Assembly (NCBI GenBank): GCA_016788905.1
Contig: JAEURZ010000016.1
Span: forward strand, 1-51,466
Length of the DNA stretch: 51,466 nucleotides
Direction: 5' to 3'
Source: Elusimicrobiota bacterium
GTDB taxonomy: Bacteria; Elusimicrobiota; Elusimicrobia; FEN-1173
Numbering within the stretch: position 1 is the first letter of the stretch; every line of letters starts with the position of its first letter. Both the position numbers and the translations under genes were made by a program. Below the pieces are notes generated by a model. The model had not been told where the DNA came from. It saw only the letters and a list, made by a program, of their open reading frames with translations, and did no database searches. Positions 33,632 through 42,501 of the stretch are shown here, one piece after another.

Positions 33632-35461
33632 TTACGCGGTGACCGCGACGCGCTTAATGGGAATATCCAGTTCGTCCGTGACCAAATACTGGACTTCGGG
33701 GCCGCCGGGTTTTAACAATCCTTTCACTTTCTCAAGGAGCGGGGCGAAGTAGAATGGTTCGCCGTCAAACTTGCGAATGTGATGAGGGATGGCGATGCCG
33801 GTTTCCTGCCGGAGCAATTTGGCGAAGAGGCCGGAATAGTTGTTTTCAACGAGAACGACGTTCTTGGCCGCTTTCAGTTCTTTCAGCGCCATTTCACTGG
33901 GGAAAGGCCACACAATACGGAACTGGAGGTGGTTCACTTTAACCCCTTCTTTTTCCAGGGCCAAGCGAATGTTTTTCAACGTCTTGTACGTGGATCCCCA
34001 CCCGACCAGAGTGAGATCCGCCTGGGCCGGCCCTTCTTTCACGATGGATTGGCTCGCCACTTCCTTCGCAAGTCCGTCCATTTTTCGGAACCGTTTTTTG
34101 ACCATCTTCACTCGGGTGGAGGGATTCGTGAAAATATCCGAAACCAAGCAACCGTCCTCATCGTGTTCATCGGAAGCGGCCACGTGCTGCCCCCCTTCCA
34201 CGCCGGGATAAACCCGAGGGGAAATTCCTGAAGGCGTGTCCGCGTAGCGCTTGTACTCCGCGCCCAACGGCCCCGCTTGAACTTCCCCACGGTCAATGGA
34301 CACTTTGTTGGTAAGGGAGGAGGTTTCCAGGGTTTCCAAATGTTCCGAGAGAAGCAAGTCGGAGAGAAGCATCACGGGCATCTGATATTTTTCAGCAATA
34401 TTGAGCGATTGAACCGTGGAGTGAAAGGCATCTTCGACGCTGATGGGCGTCAAAATAGCCTTCGGGTATTCCCCTTGGCCCGCGCCCAACGCCTGAAAGA
34501 GGTCACCCTGTTCCGTTTTGGTTGGAAGGCCCGTGGAAGGCCCTCCCCGCTGAACCAGGACGGCGACAACGGGAATTTCGGTAATCCCCGAAAGACCCAT
34601 GGCTTCCGTCATGAGGGCGAACCCTCCCCCAGAGGTCCCTGTCATAGCGCGGGTTCCTGAAAAACCAGCCCCAATGGCCATGTTGATGGACGCAATTTCA
34701 TCTTCGCACTGTTTCATCACAACGCCATATTTAGCCGAGCGTGGAGCCAACCAATGCATGATGGCCGATGCCGGCGTCATGGGATAGGCGGAATAGAACG
34801 TACAGCCCCCAGCCACCGCGCCTAGGGCAATAGCCTGGTTCGCGCCCATGAGCATGCGCGCCTGGCCATCACCTTTCAAGACGATATCTTTGATGGGCTG
34901 GAACTTGGATTCGGCGTATTCAAACCCTTTACGTGCGACCTTGACGTTCAAATCAGCAATTTCAGCCTTTTTCTTCCCGAACTGGTCACGCACCGCTTTT
35001 TCAAAAACGTCCCAGGGCAACTGGAGAAGGAAAACAGAGGCGCCGGAAGCGAGGGTGTTTTGCATGACGGGATTGCGCCCAAACTCTGCCGTAAGGTCGC
35101 CGACAGGCAAACCGTAAGCCAGAGTCCCCGCTGGAAGAACCGCGGGGTCTACCTTGACCTTGTCAGAATTGAAGATAAAACCGCGACCTGCGGCCTTTTG
35201 AACTGACTTTACATGATAGTCAACGGATTCTTGGTTCAAGGCAATCATCAGGTCAAAATTGTCGCCGTGGGTATAAACGGGCTCAGAACTGGTTTGAAAT
35301 TGATACACCACGTGCCCACCGCGAATAACCGACTGGTAGGAGCTTTGGGCAAAGTAGTGGAGGCCGCTCCGGCTACAGGTTTTAGCCAAGATGTCCCCAG
35401 TGGACGCCACGCCGTCGCCAGCCGCGCCCCCGATCCAGACTGTTGCTGATTTAATTTGCAT
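33632..35461 (-). CDS. 2-oxoacid:ferredoxin oxidoreductase, fused gamma-alpha subunit
   Basis: The 609-residue protein joins two subunits that are separate in many organisms. Residues about 1-190 are the gamma domain (GGAAGDGVASTGDIL), residues about 200-609 the alpha, pyrimidine-binding part (GANQAIALGAVAGG, YPMTPAS, GTSGGGFALMTEA). The start at 35461 is set by AGGAGG just upstream; longer frames to 35893 would run across the promoter. With the beta subunit it makes the oxidoreductase that feeds low-potential electrons to ferredoxin, an enzyme of anaerobic and reductive-TCA metabolism. This fused form occurs in 2-oxoglutarate-type enzymes. Confidence 0.92.
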   Translation of the reverse strand: MQIKSATVWIGGAAGDGVASTGDILAKTCSRSGLHYFAQSSYQSVIRGGHVVYQFQTSSEPVYTHGDNFDLMIALNQESVDYHVKSVQKAAGRGFIFNSDKVKVDPAVLPAGTLAYGLPVGDLTAEFGRNPVMQNTLASGASVFLLQLPWDVFEKAVRDQFGKKKAEIADLNVKVARKGFEYAESKFQPIKDIVLKGDGQARMLMGANQAIALGAVAGGCTFYSAYPMTPASAIMHWLAPRSAKYGVVMKQCEDEIASINMAIGAGFSGTRAMTGTSGGGFALMTEAMGLSGITEIPVVAVLVQRGGPSTGLPTKTEQGDLFQALGAGQGEYPKAILTPISVEDAFHSTVQSLNIAEKYQMPVMLLSDLLLSEHLETLETSSLTNKVSIDRGEVQAGPLGAEYKRYADTPSGISPRVYPGVEGGQHVAASDEHDEDGCLVSDIFTNPSTRVKMVKKRFRKMDGLAKEVASQSIVKEGPAQADLTLVGWGSTYKTLKNIRLALEKEGVKVNHLQFRIVWPFPSEMALKELKAAKNVVLVENNYSGLFAKLLRQETGIAIPHHIRKFDGEPFYFAPLLEKVKGLLKPGGPEVQYLVTDELDIPIKRVAVTA

Positions 35462-35615
35462 AGTGATCTCGTCCTCCTGAAATAATTCCGTCCGTCGGCA
35501 AATGGAAAAAAAAGATTCGCCTAAGCGGGGTGACCGGCACGAACCGACACCGATCCTTTGAATTCGCTTTGACCTTCGTCTGAAGATCGAATAACGGAGG
35601 GATTGAAACATGCCT

Positions 35616-35644
35616 ATTTTAATAAGATATCCACCCGTTGTCAA
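35616..35644 (-). promoter_or_regulatory. Strong promoter of the oxidoreductase operon
   Basis: On the minus strand: TTGACA (35644-35639), spacer 17, TAAAAT (35621-35616). The predicted start is near 35609. Confidence 0.75.
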
Positions 35645-35664
35645 ATTCCGGATGAATTTTGGAT

Positions 35665-35693
35665 TTGACGGCGTCCCCGGGGTTACATAGAAT
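35665..35693 (+). promoter_or_regulatory. Strong promoter of the TIGR03546 operon, predicted leaderless
   Basis: TTGACG (35665-35670), spacer 17, TAGAAT (35688-35693), then six bases to the ATG at 35700. Transcription is predicted to begin at the start codon itself. Confidence 0.72.
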
Positions 35694-35699
35694 GATCCC

Positions 35700-36209
35700 A
35701 TGCTCATAGCCAAAATTCTTTTTTCCTTTATTAGGGCGTTGAATGAAAAGGCCTCCCCCCACGCTTTGGCGGGCGGGTTTGCCCTGGGGGCCATCATCGG
35801 GCTTACCCCCAAGGGAAGTTTGCACAATGTTCTTGTTCTTTTTCTCATCTTCCTCTTGCCGGTGAACAAGAGCGCGTCGTTGGTCTCGGCCATTTTGTTC
35901 GCCTTATTTTCCTACCTGTTTGATCCTTTTTTCAACCGGGTAGGAGAACTCTTGCTCACTCGCCCGGCCTTGGAAGGTCTTTGGACCACTCTGTATAACC
36001 TCCCCATTTTACCGTGGACACGTTTCAACAACACCTTAGTCCTTGGAAGCCTTATGGTGTCTCTGATCCTGTTCATCCCCCTTTTCAAGGGGGCCGTTTG
36101 GGGGGTGACCCGCTACCGGGAAAAGGTAATGGCGATGGCATCCAAATGGAAACTCGTTCAAATCGTAAAGGTTTCAAAGATTTACCTGTTGTATGAGAGG
36201 TTTTCATGA
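35700..36209 (+). CDS. TIGR03546-family membrane protein
   Basis: The 169-residue protein has about four hydrophobic segments and the family-typical start with a DUF2062-like stretch (GGFALGAIIGLTPKGSLHN). TIGR03546 is uncharacterised, found in a small share of bacteria that have outer membranes and usually paired with TIGR03545, as here (4-base overlap). An envelope role is therefore likely but its nature is unknown. No ribosome site precedes the ATG; the promoter places the transcript start on the start codon. It opens a run of five plus-strand genes. Confidence 0.82.
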   Translation: MLIAKILFSFIRALNEKASPHALAGGFALGAIIGLTPKGSLHNVLVLFLIFLLPVNKSASLVSAILFALFSYLFDPFFNRVGELLLTRPALEGLWTTLYNLPILPWTRFNNTLVLGSLMVSLILFIPLFKGAVWGVTRYREKVMAMASKWKLVQIVKVSKIYLLYERFS

Positions 36210-38005
36210 TCCGTTGGGGTCGCTTATCGATGATTATTGCCCCGCTTTTCCTTATATGGGCGGGAACCCACTACTTTTTGGACCGGGGGATGAAGAGCGC
36301 GATTCAAATCGCTGGGACAGCGGCCGTTGGCGCTCGGGTGGATGTGGCCGAGGTCAGCACCAGTTTTTGGCGCCTGACCGCACAGATCGAAGGATTGGCC
36401 GTGACAGACCCCGACGCCCCCATGACCAACGCTGTTGAAATTAAAACGTTGCTCCTCCACCTTCAACCGAAACCCCTTCTCTGGAAAAAGATTATTGTGG
36501 AACGGGCCGAGATTTTAGGAATTCGCACCGGCACCCCGCGAAAGACATCCGGGGCACTACCAAAAAAAGAGAAAGCCCCCGCTTCCGCGGTTGAAAAAAT
36601 GGCTCGGGAAGCGGCGGAGACCGCCGCGGGAAATATGAAAGAGGCCTACGATCCCAAAAAACTGATCGCGCCGGAAAATCTCGCCTCCTACCGTAAAGCC
36701 ATTGAAGAGAGAGACCGCCTGACCGCCCTCGCGGACCAATGGAAGAACCGAACCCAAAATCTTGACCCGAAAGGTTTATCCCAACGGACCCAGGACTTTG
36801 GGGAGAAAGTGAAATCAGAAAAAATTTCGGGCTTGGAAGGTCTTGCTAAAGTTCAGGAATTGATCGCGGAGGGCCAAACCCTCAAGAAAGAACTCGCTTC
36901 GGCTCAGAATGAAATAAAAGCAATAGGGTCAGATCTCAAACGGGAAGTCACCGAAGCCAAGGGAACGCTTAAAGAAATTGACCGGCTTCGACGCCAGGAC
37001 ATTGACGCGGCGATAGCCCGGGTGAAAGAGAGCCTTTCCCCAGAAGGGCTTACCAAGGGGCTCTTGGGCCCTGCCGGGTTCGCTAAACTTGAAAAATTTC
37101 TGGGTTGGATCGAGAGAGCTCGGAATTTGAGCGGCAATAAAAAGGGAAAAGAGGCCCCCCCCTCTCCCGTGCGTTTGGGCCGCGACGTTCCGTTCGCTTT
37201 CCATTACCGGTGGCCCACGTTCCACCTGATGCGGGCGGCCTTGAGCGGTGAGACACCGGGAGCGTTGGCTTACCAAGGATCCCTTACGGATGTTGCTTCG
37301 GACCCAAAGCTTCTGGGCAAACCCGCCGTTATGGAAGTGGCGGGAAAATCAAAAGAACGGGCGTTAAACCTCTACGCCTCGTTGGACTTAACCACCGATA
37401 CCCCCATGGAAACGCTGAACGTCAGTTACACGGGGCTCCCGTTAAAAAACTTACGGTTGGGTTCTCTGAAAGGGGCCCCTGTCTCCGTCGAGACTGGTCG
37501 CGCGGAAATTAAAACAAAGTTAAAAGCCCGCGGACCCGATTTAGAGGGAACCATTCACCTGGACGCGACCGCTCTTCAAATTGGTCGTCTTGCCAGCGAC
37601 AAAAACGATCGCATCACCACCGCCGTGGATCAAGTATTAAGGAGCGTTACCGAAACCCAGGTGGGGGTAGACGTATCGGGCACGATCAAGAAACCAAGGT
37701 TCTCCCTCAATTCAACGCTCGACAACCAATTGCGCGCGGCCGTCAAAGCGGCCCTCGACCAAGAAGTGGCCAAACTTCGGGCTGATCTTGAAAAAGAAGT
37801 CACCCGTCTGGTGGAAAAAGAAACGGAAAAGCTTTCGCAGCTCATCGACAAAAACGCCGGGTCCGCTCTCGAAAAACTGGATTTGGGTGACCAAAAGATG
37901 GCTGGAGTTCAAGACCTGCTTAAGAAAACCCTGGACGATTTGGTCGGCAGCGGAACGAAATCACTGAAAGTCCCGGAACTGAAGGGCCTCTTCAAGAAAA
38001 AATAG
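36206..38005 (+). CDS. TIGR03545-family protein
   Basis: The 599-residue protein has an N-terminal membrane anchor (about 8-26), an AsmA-like beta segment (about 35-110), a long charged alpha-helical section (about 110-310) that should form a coiled coil, another beta segment (about 325-500) and a final amphipathic helical part (KAALDQEVAKLRADLEKEV). The order matches TIGR03545, the unknown partner of TIGR03546. The AsmA-like look suggests lipid handling or bridging between membranes, but that is inference. It overlaps the upstream gene by four bases and is followed after nine bases by ppnP. Confidence 0.82.
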   Translation: MIRWGRLSMIIAPLFLIWAGTHYFLDRGMKSAIQIAGTAAVGARVDVAEVSTSFWRLTAQIEGLAVTDPDAPMTNAVEIKTLLLHLQPKPLLWKKIIVERAEILGIRTGTPRKTSGALPKKEKAPASAVEKMAREAAETAAGNMKEAYDPKKLIAPENLASYRKAIEERDRLTALADQWKNRTQNLDPKGLSQRTQDFGEKVKSEKISGLEGLAKVQELIAEGQTLKKELASAQNEIKAIGSDLKREVTEAKGTLKEIDRLRRQDIDAAIARVKESLSPEGLTKGLLGPAGFAKLEKFLGWIERARNLSGNKKGKEAPPSPVRLGRDVPFAFHYRWPTFHLMRAALSGETPGALAYQGSLTDVASDPKLLGKPAVMEVAGKSKERALNLYASLDLTTDTPMETLNVSYTGLPLKNLRLGSLKGAPVSVETGRAEIKTKLKARGPDLEGTIHLDATALQIGRLASDKNDRITTAVDQVLRSVTETQVGVDVSGTIKKPRFSLNSTLDNQLRAAVKAALDQEVAKLRADLEKEVTRLVEKETEKLSQLIDKNAGSALEKLDLGDQKMAGVQDLLKKTLDDLVGSGTKSLKVPELKGLFKKK

Positions 38006-38014
38006 GAGTTTTGT

Positions 38015-38335
38015 ATGCCTTCACCCGAACAATTGTACCCCGTGACCCTTCAGTTAAAGGCCAACGTCTATTTTGAGGGGAAGGTGGTCAGCCACTCGTT
38101 GACGATGGATGGCAAGAAAAAAACCGTGGGAGTGATCTATCCGGGCTCCTTTCACTTCAAGACAGAGGCACCGGAACGCATGGATATTGTGGCGGGGAAC
38201 TGCCGTGTAAAAACCGGCGGCGAACCCGATTGGAAAACCTTCACGGCCGGGGACCACTTTGTCGTGGCGGGAAAGTCTTCCTTTGATATCGTCGTGGAGG
38301 CGGGTCTCACGGAATACCTGTGCAGTTTCGAATAG
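38015..38335 (+). CDS. ppnP: Pyrimidine/purine nucleoside phosphorylase (PpnP, DUF1255 cupin)
   Basis: The 106-residue protein is a single cupin of the DUF1255 family. Landmarks are [11 protein letters not shown] near the N-terminus, [37 protein letters not shown] and the terminal YLCSF. The E. coli member PpnP phosphorolyses several purine and pyrimidine nucleosides. AGGAG lies about nine bases before the ATG. The 3' end overlaps the msrB gene by 16 bases. It may salvage nucleosides in concert with the dCMP deaminase two genes on. Confidence 0.9.
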   Translation: MPSPEQLYPVTLQLKANVYFEGKVVSHSLTMDGKKKTVGVIYPGSFHFKTEAPERMDIVAGNCRVKTGGEPDWKTFTAGDHFVVAGKSSFDIVVEAGLTEYLCSFE

Positions 38336-38805
38336 TCGTTCTGGGATTGTTGGCCCCCGCCTTTCTATGGGCGGCGGAACCAACCCAACCCCAGCCCCAG
38401 GGAGAAAACAAAGTGGAAAAATCCGAACAAGAATGGGAAAAAGTTCTTACGCCCAGCCAATTCAATGTTTTGCGCCAAAAAGGGACGGAGCCGCCCTTTA
38501 AGAACGCCTATTGGGACAATCATGAAAAAGGCACCTACCAATGCGCGGCATGCGCTGAAGAACTGTTTCGATCCGAAGAGAAATTCGAATCAGGGACCGG
38601 CTGGCCAAGTTTTTGGAAACCCATGAAAACCGATGGGGTGGCCGAAAAATCCGACAAGGATTTTGGCATGACGCGGACCGAAGCCCTGTGTCGGCGGTGC
38701 GGGTCTCACCTGGGCCATATTTTTCCCGATGGGCCCGAACCCACCGGGCTTCGCTATTGCATCAATTCCACCTCTCTGAAATTCGTCAAAGAAGAGGGGA
38801 AATAA
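38320..38805 (+). CDS. msrB: Exported methionine sulfoxide reductase B
   Basis: The 161-residue protein begins with GTG at 38320 inside the end of ppnP; this start is favoured since it yields a signal peptide ([19 protein letters not shown]). The MsrB domain has GTGWPSFW, two zinc-binding CxxC pairs (CAAC and CRRC) and the catalytic cysteine in RYCINSTSL. It reduces methionine-R-sulfoxide in proteins and, with a signal peptide, probably acts in the periplasm. The resolving cysteine and electron donor are not obvious. Overlap with the next gene is one base (TAATG). Confidence 0.92.
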   Translation: MQFRIVVLGLLAPAFLWAAEPTQPQPQGENKVEKSEQEWEKVLTPSQFNVLRQKGTEPPFKNAYWDNHEKGTYQCAACAEELFRSEEKFESGTGWPSFWKPMKTDGVAEKSDKDFGMTRTEALCRRCGSHLGHIFPDGPEPTGLRYCINSTSLKFVKEEGK

Positions 38806-39398
38806 TGGAGCGCCCAAACCCCGACAACTACTTCATGGGAATCGCCCTGGCCGTCCGCCGCCGGGCCAATTGCCGCGGAAGCCGGGTGGGCGCGATCGTG
38901 GTGGTGGATAAACGGATCGTCTCAACGGGCTACAACGGAACCCCGGAAGGAATGACCAATTGCTTGGATGGCGGGTGCGACCGCTGCGCCAATCGAACCT
39001 CCTACCCTTCGGGGACAGGGTACGATCTTTGTATTTGCGTGCACGCGGAGCAAAACTCTATTTTAGCCGCGGCCCGGTTTGGCATTTCCGTATCGGACGG
39101 AACCGTGTACACCACCACCCAACCCTGTTTTGGGTGTGTGAAAGAAATGCTTCAAGCCAAGATAAAGAAAGTTTTCTATCTTCACCCATGGATTCATCCA
39201 GACCCGGCCGTGGCCAACGAATACCGAAAAATCGTGGCCCGAATTCCGGAAGGGCTGGAACACCTTGACGTTCCCGACCCCGATACGGACTGGGCTCGCA
39301 ACAAGAGTTCCTCGTTCATGCCGATAGAAAATCAAAGCCAACGGACCAAATCTTCCCTTGCGGGAAGAGAGAAGTGGGTACGTCCACCGCGGCCTTAA
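38805..39398 (+). CDS. Deoxycytidylate (dCMP) deaminase
   Basis: The 197-residue protein has the zinc deaminase motifs HAEQN and PCFGC, and an additional cysteine-rich segment (CLDGGCDRC...CICVHAE) as in ComEB-type dCMP deaminases. It converts dCMP to dUMP, the precursor for dTMP. The ATG at 38805 shares its A with the preceding stop. The last 15 residues (KSSLAGREKWVRPPRP) are encoded by a GC-rich partial palindrome and look like an added tail from a short repeat, similar to the tail of the RND pump. It ends the five-gene run from 35700. Confidence 0.92.
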   Translation: MERPNPDNYFMGIALAVRRRANCRGSRVGAIVVVDKRIVSTGYNGTPEGMTNCLDGGCDRCANRTSYPSGTGYDLCICVHAEQNSILAAARFGISVSDGTVYTTTQPCFGCVKEMLQAKIKKVFYLHPWIHPDPAVANEYRKIVARIPEGLEHLDVPDPDTDWARNKSSSFMPIENQSQRTKSSLAGREKWVRPPRP

Positions 39399-39568
39399 TC
39401 ACCACCGTTTTTTATGTGTTCCGGTTCCATTTTTTTGACTTACGATCCCCATAAGGTGTTTCCAGCACGCTTTTTCGACGTTAGCGGGGCCGGACAGGCC
39501 CACGACTTTGATTTCATCAAGTTTTAAATTCATTCGCACCGTTTTTAATTCGAAAGGAGTTTTTCCCC

Positions 39569-40642
39569 ATGGACATTGGTATTGTTGGACTTCCCAACGT
39601 TGGAAAATCAACGCTCTTTAACGCCTTAACTGGGGCGGCGGCTGCCGCCAGTAATTTCCCCTTTACGACCATCGACCCCAACGTGGGGATTGTGCCTCTC
39701 CCCGATGAGCGGTTAACCTTCTTAGGAAACAAGTTCGCCAGTGAGAAGGTCACACCCGGGGGGATTAAATTTGTGGACATTGCGGGATTGGTGAAAGGGG
39801 CCAGTCAAGGAGAAGGACTGGGCAACAAATTCCTGTCCCATATTCGTGCCGTGGACGCCATTGCCCATGTGGTCCGTTGTTTTAAAGATCCTGACGTGGT
39901 GAACGTATTGGGATCCATCAATCCGGACGAAGCGGCGGACATTATTGAAACAGAACTCCTCCTTTCGGATCTCCAGCAGGCGGAAAAAGCTTTGGAGAAA
40001 CTCCAGGGGCCCGTACGGTCTGGCGACAAATTGGCTCGGGAAAAAATGGAGCAGATCGAATCCCTGGCGAAAGGGTTTCGGGAAGGACGGTCGGCCCGGT
40101 CCCAAAACGTCCCCGTTGACCTCCAAACAGAAATCGGTTTTTTGACTGGGAAACCTGTTCTGTATGTGGCCAACACCGATGAGGAAGGCCCTGACCCTCA
40201 ACTGATGGCCGCCTTGGAAACACGGGCCAAATCCGAAAAGGCCCGCGTGGTGACCTTGTGTGCCAAAATGGAAGCTGAAATCGTTCAACTTCCGGAAGAA
40301 GAAAGGATCTCATTTTACGAATCCGCCGGGATCAAAACACCTGGGTTGGGTCGCCTGGCGAACGCGGGGAAAGATCTTTTGGATCTCATTTCCTTCTTTA
40401 CCGCCGGCCCCCAGGAAACCCGGGCGTGGGTTATCCCCCGAGGAACACGGGCGGTCAAAGCGGCAGGAAAAATTCACTCGGACATTGAGCGGGGGTTTAT
40501 TCGGGCCGAACTTTATAAATACGACGACCTGGTGCGGCTGGGGAACTACAAAGCCATCCAAGAGAAAGGACTCGTTTCCGTTGAGGGTAAAGAGTACGAA
40601 ATGAAAGACGGGGACGTGGTGTATTTTCGTTTTAACGTGTAA
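39569..40642 (+). CDS. ychF: Redox-regulated ATPase YchF
   Basis: The 357-residue protein matches YchF/OLA1 over its full length. It has the P-loop GLPNVGKSTLFNALTG, the NxxE-type specificity loop (VANTDEEG in this protein, corresponding to the NKxD region that makes the family prefer ATP) and the C-terminal TGS-like domain ending VVYFRFNV. It is a ribosome-associated ATPase of stress response and translation control. AAAGGAG lies about 12 bases upstream of the ATG. The 170-base gap to the dCMP deaminase gene holds no gene that I can support. Confidence 0.95.
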   Translation: MDIGIVGLPNVGKSTLFNALTGAAAAASNFPFTTIDPNVGIVPLPDERLTFLGNKFASEKVTPGGIKFVDIAGLVKGASQGEGLGNKFLSHIRAVDAIAHVVRCFKDPDVVNVLGSINPDEAADIIETELLLSDLQQAEKALEKLQGPVRSGDKLAREKMEQIESLAKGFREGRSARSQNVPVDLQTEIGFLTGKPVLYVANTDEEGPDPQLMAALETRAKSEKARVVTLCAKMEAEIVQLPEEERISFYESAGIKTPGLGRLANAGKDLLDLISFFTAGPQETRAWVIPRGTRAVKAAGKIHSDIERGFIRAELYKYDDLVRLGNYKAIQEKGLVSVEGKEYEMKDGDVVYFRFNV

Positions 40643-40653
40643 GAGGAGATTCC

Positions 40654-40920
40654 ATGGACGAAGCGCAAGAAAAAAGAGAACGACACATCACCCAAATCCT
40701 CAAAATCACGGCCTATGCCGGATGGGCCCTGGCCCTCGTATCCATTTTTCTTGGGTCTTACTTACTGAACAGATACCATCTGGAAATCATCGCCATGCAA
40801 CAGGAAAATAAAGAACTTAAAATAAGTTTGGAAAGAGCCCGCGTCAACCTAAGAAATCACCAAGCGCCCCCCAACGCGAAACTTAAGCGAGAACCAGCGG
40901 GGAATCAAATCCGGAAGTAA
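40654..40920 (+). CDS. Small single-helix membrane protein of unknown function
   Basis: The 88-residue protein has a charged N-terminus, one membrane helix (about 19-42) and a charged coiled-coil-like tail (MQQENKELKISLERARVNL). AGAGGAG precedes its ATG at a good distance, and it follows ychF after 11 bases. Such a layout resembles small septum or scaffold proteins (FtsB/FtsL type) but I see no family match. Its end overlaps the convergent epimerase gene by 16 bases. Confidence 0.65.
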   Translation: MDEAQEKRERHITQILKITAYAGWALALVSIFLGSYLLNRYHLEIIAMQQENKELKISLERARVNLRNHQAPPNAKLKREPAGNQIRK

Positions 40921-41855
40921 GTCCGGTACCAATCCACAAAGTGGTTCACACCCGTTTGAATGTCGGTGGTTGGCCGGAACCCCAAGAGACGCGTGGATCT
41001 TTTTATGTCCGCCCAGGTGGCAGGGACGTCGCCGGGTTGAAGTGGGAGAAGTCGCCTCTTGGCCTTTTTCCCTAAAGCCGATTCAATCGCCGAAATGAAG
41101 CGGGTCAAAGACACTGGGTGACAGTTTCCTAAATTAAATATTTCGTAGGAATGATTTTTATCCAGAGCCGCCAACACACCGGAAACAATGTCTGAAATGT
41201 AAGTAAAATCCCGCCTCATTCGCCCGTGATTGAAAACATCGATCGTTCGCCCTTCGACAATGGCTTTGGTAAACGAGAAATAAGCCATATCCGGACGGCC
41301 CCAAGGGCCGTACACCGTAAAAAAACGCAACCCCGTGCAACGGATTCCATACAGATGGTGGTAGGCATGGGCCGTCAACTCATTGGACCGTTTGGTGGCG
41401 GCGTAGAGGGAGACCGGCCTGTTCACCGGATCGTCAACCGAAAAAGGGATTTTTTTGTTGGCCCCGTAAACCGAGGACGACGACGCGTAGATGATCGATC
41501 GGATGTTCCGTTCCCGCGCCAATTCCAATAAATTTAACGTTCCCAAATTGTTGGCGTTTTCATAGGCAAAGGGGTTCGTGAGTGAATAACGAACCCCGGC
41601 TTGGGCCGCCAGATGGCAAATCTGATCAATTTTCTCCCGCTTTAATGCTTTCCCAAGAGCTTTCCGGTCCGCGATATCCACTTCATGAATGGGAATGTCT
41701 GGGACAAGGGATTTTACGCGGTTTCTTTTTAAACGAACATCGTAGTAGGGGTTGAAATTGTCCACCCCCACCACACGGTCGCCCCGGTCCCGCAGGGCCT
41801 GAGCCGTCCACGCGCCGATGAAACCCGCCGCGCCGGTCAGTAAAATCGTCTTCAT
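40905..41855 (-). CDS. NAD-dependent sugar epimerase, UDP-glucuronate 4-epimerase-like
   Basis: The 316-residue protein is an extended short-chain dehydrogenase: nucleotide motif GAAGFIGA, VDNFNPYYD, catalytic SSSSVYG and YAATK, and the FFTVYGPWGRPDMA stretch that marks UDP-glucuronate 4-epimerases and related enzymes. It would supply UDP-galacturonate for capsule or lipopolysaccharide. The ATG overlaps the stop of rdgB (ATGA). No glycosyltransferase gene is adjacent, so the specific glycan cannot be named. Confidence 0.85.
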   Translation of the reverse strand: MKTILLTGAAGFIGAWTAQALRDRGDRVVGVDNFNPYYDVRLKRNRVKSLVPDIPIHEVDIADRKALGKALKREKIDQICHLAAQAGVRYSLTNPFAYENANNLGTLNLLELARERNIRSIIYASSSSVYGANKKIPFSVDDPVNRPVSLYAATKRSNELTAHAYHHLYGIRCTGLRFFTVYGPWGRPDMAYFSFTKAIVEGRTIDVFNHGRMRRDFTYISDIVSGVLAALDKNHSYEIFNLGNCHPVSLTRFISAIESALGKKAKRRLLPLQPGDVPATWADIKRSTRLLGFRPTTDIQTGVNHFVDWYRTYFRI

Positions 41856-42478
41856 CGTACAGTTCTTTTGGGGGATTGACGAAAGGAACTCTTGAGATAC
41901 GCGGCCGCCCGCTGAAACGCCAAGGCCCGATGACTGATCTCATTTTTGCGTGCCAAAGACAATTCCGCGAAAGTACACCCTTCCCCTTTCGGTTCAAAGA
42001 TCGGATCGTAACCAAACCCTTCTTGGCCATGAACCTCTTCCACGATCCACCCCGGGCATCGCCCTTGAAACAAACGTTCCTTTCCCTCCGGGGTCACCAA
42101 CGCCACCACACACCGAAACAGGGCACGTCGTTGGGACCTTTTCTTTCCCTTTAAGAGCCTCAAAATTTTTCGGTTGTTGTCCGCGTAAGAACAACCCGAC
42201 CCGGCAAACCGAGCGGAATAGACTCCCGGACGGCCACCCAACGCCGCGACCTCCAGACCCGAATCATCAGAAAGAGCCATTTGCCCCGTCCGTTGAACGG
42301 CTTTACGGGCTTTTAAAAGCGCGTTGTCCTCTAATGTTTTCCCGGTTTCGCGAACCGTGTAAGGAGGAGGAAAATCATCCAGTCCGCGAACAGTCAAAAA
42401 ACCTTGGTTCAAAATCCGACGAATTTCCCGCAACTTATCTCGGTTATGAGTGGCAATAACGATCAGGGGTTTTTTCAT
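41852..42478 (-). CDS. rdgB: RdgB/HAM1-family non-canonical purine NTP pyrophosphatase
   Basis: The 208-residue protein has the family markers THNRDKLREI, TLEDNALLKARKA, SDDSGLEVAALGGRPGVYSARFAG and EGFGYDPIF. It hydrolyses dITP, XTP and related nucleotides to the monophosphate, keeping them out of DNA. It lies 23 bases behind the MBL-fold gene and overlaps the epimerase gene by four bases, so the three minus-strand genes probably form an operon. No ribosome site is obvious at the ATG. Confidence 0.93.
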   Translation of the reverse strand: MKKPLIVIATHNRDKLREIRRILNQGFLTVRGLDDFPPPYTVRETGKTLEDNALLKARKAVQRTGQMALSDDSGLEVAALGGRPGVYSARFAGSGCSYADNNRKILRLLKGKKRSQRRALFRCVVALVTPEGKERLFQGRCPGWIVEEVHGQEGFGYDPIFEPKGEGCTFAELSLARKNEISHRALAFQRAAAYLKSSFRQSPKRTVR

Positions 42479-42501
42479 AGAGGGAAGTGGAGGTCGACGA
42501 G

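Larger units (their letters stand above)
35462..35699. other. Divergent control region between the oxidoreductase operon and the TIGR03546 gene
   Basis: No gene is seen. Two consensus-like promoters face away from each other, with their -35 boxes 20 bases apart (35639-35644 and 35665-35670). The minus-strand transcript has a leader of about 148 bases with a strong ribosome site; the plus-strand transcript is predicted to have none. Confidence 0.7.

Noticed and set aside
33632-35893. Longer form of the oxidoreductase gamma-alpha subunit (753 residues)
   Set aside because: The extra 144 residues cross a consensus promoter and have no similarity to the family; the AGGAGG site fixes the start at 35461.
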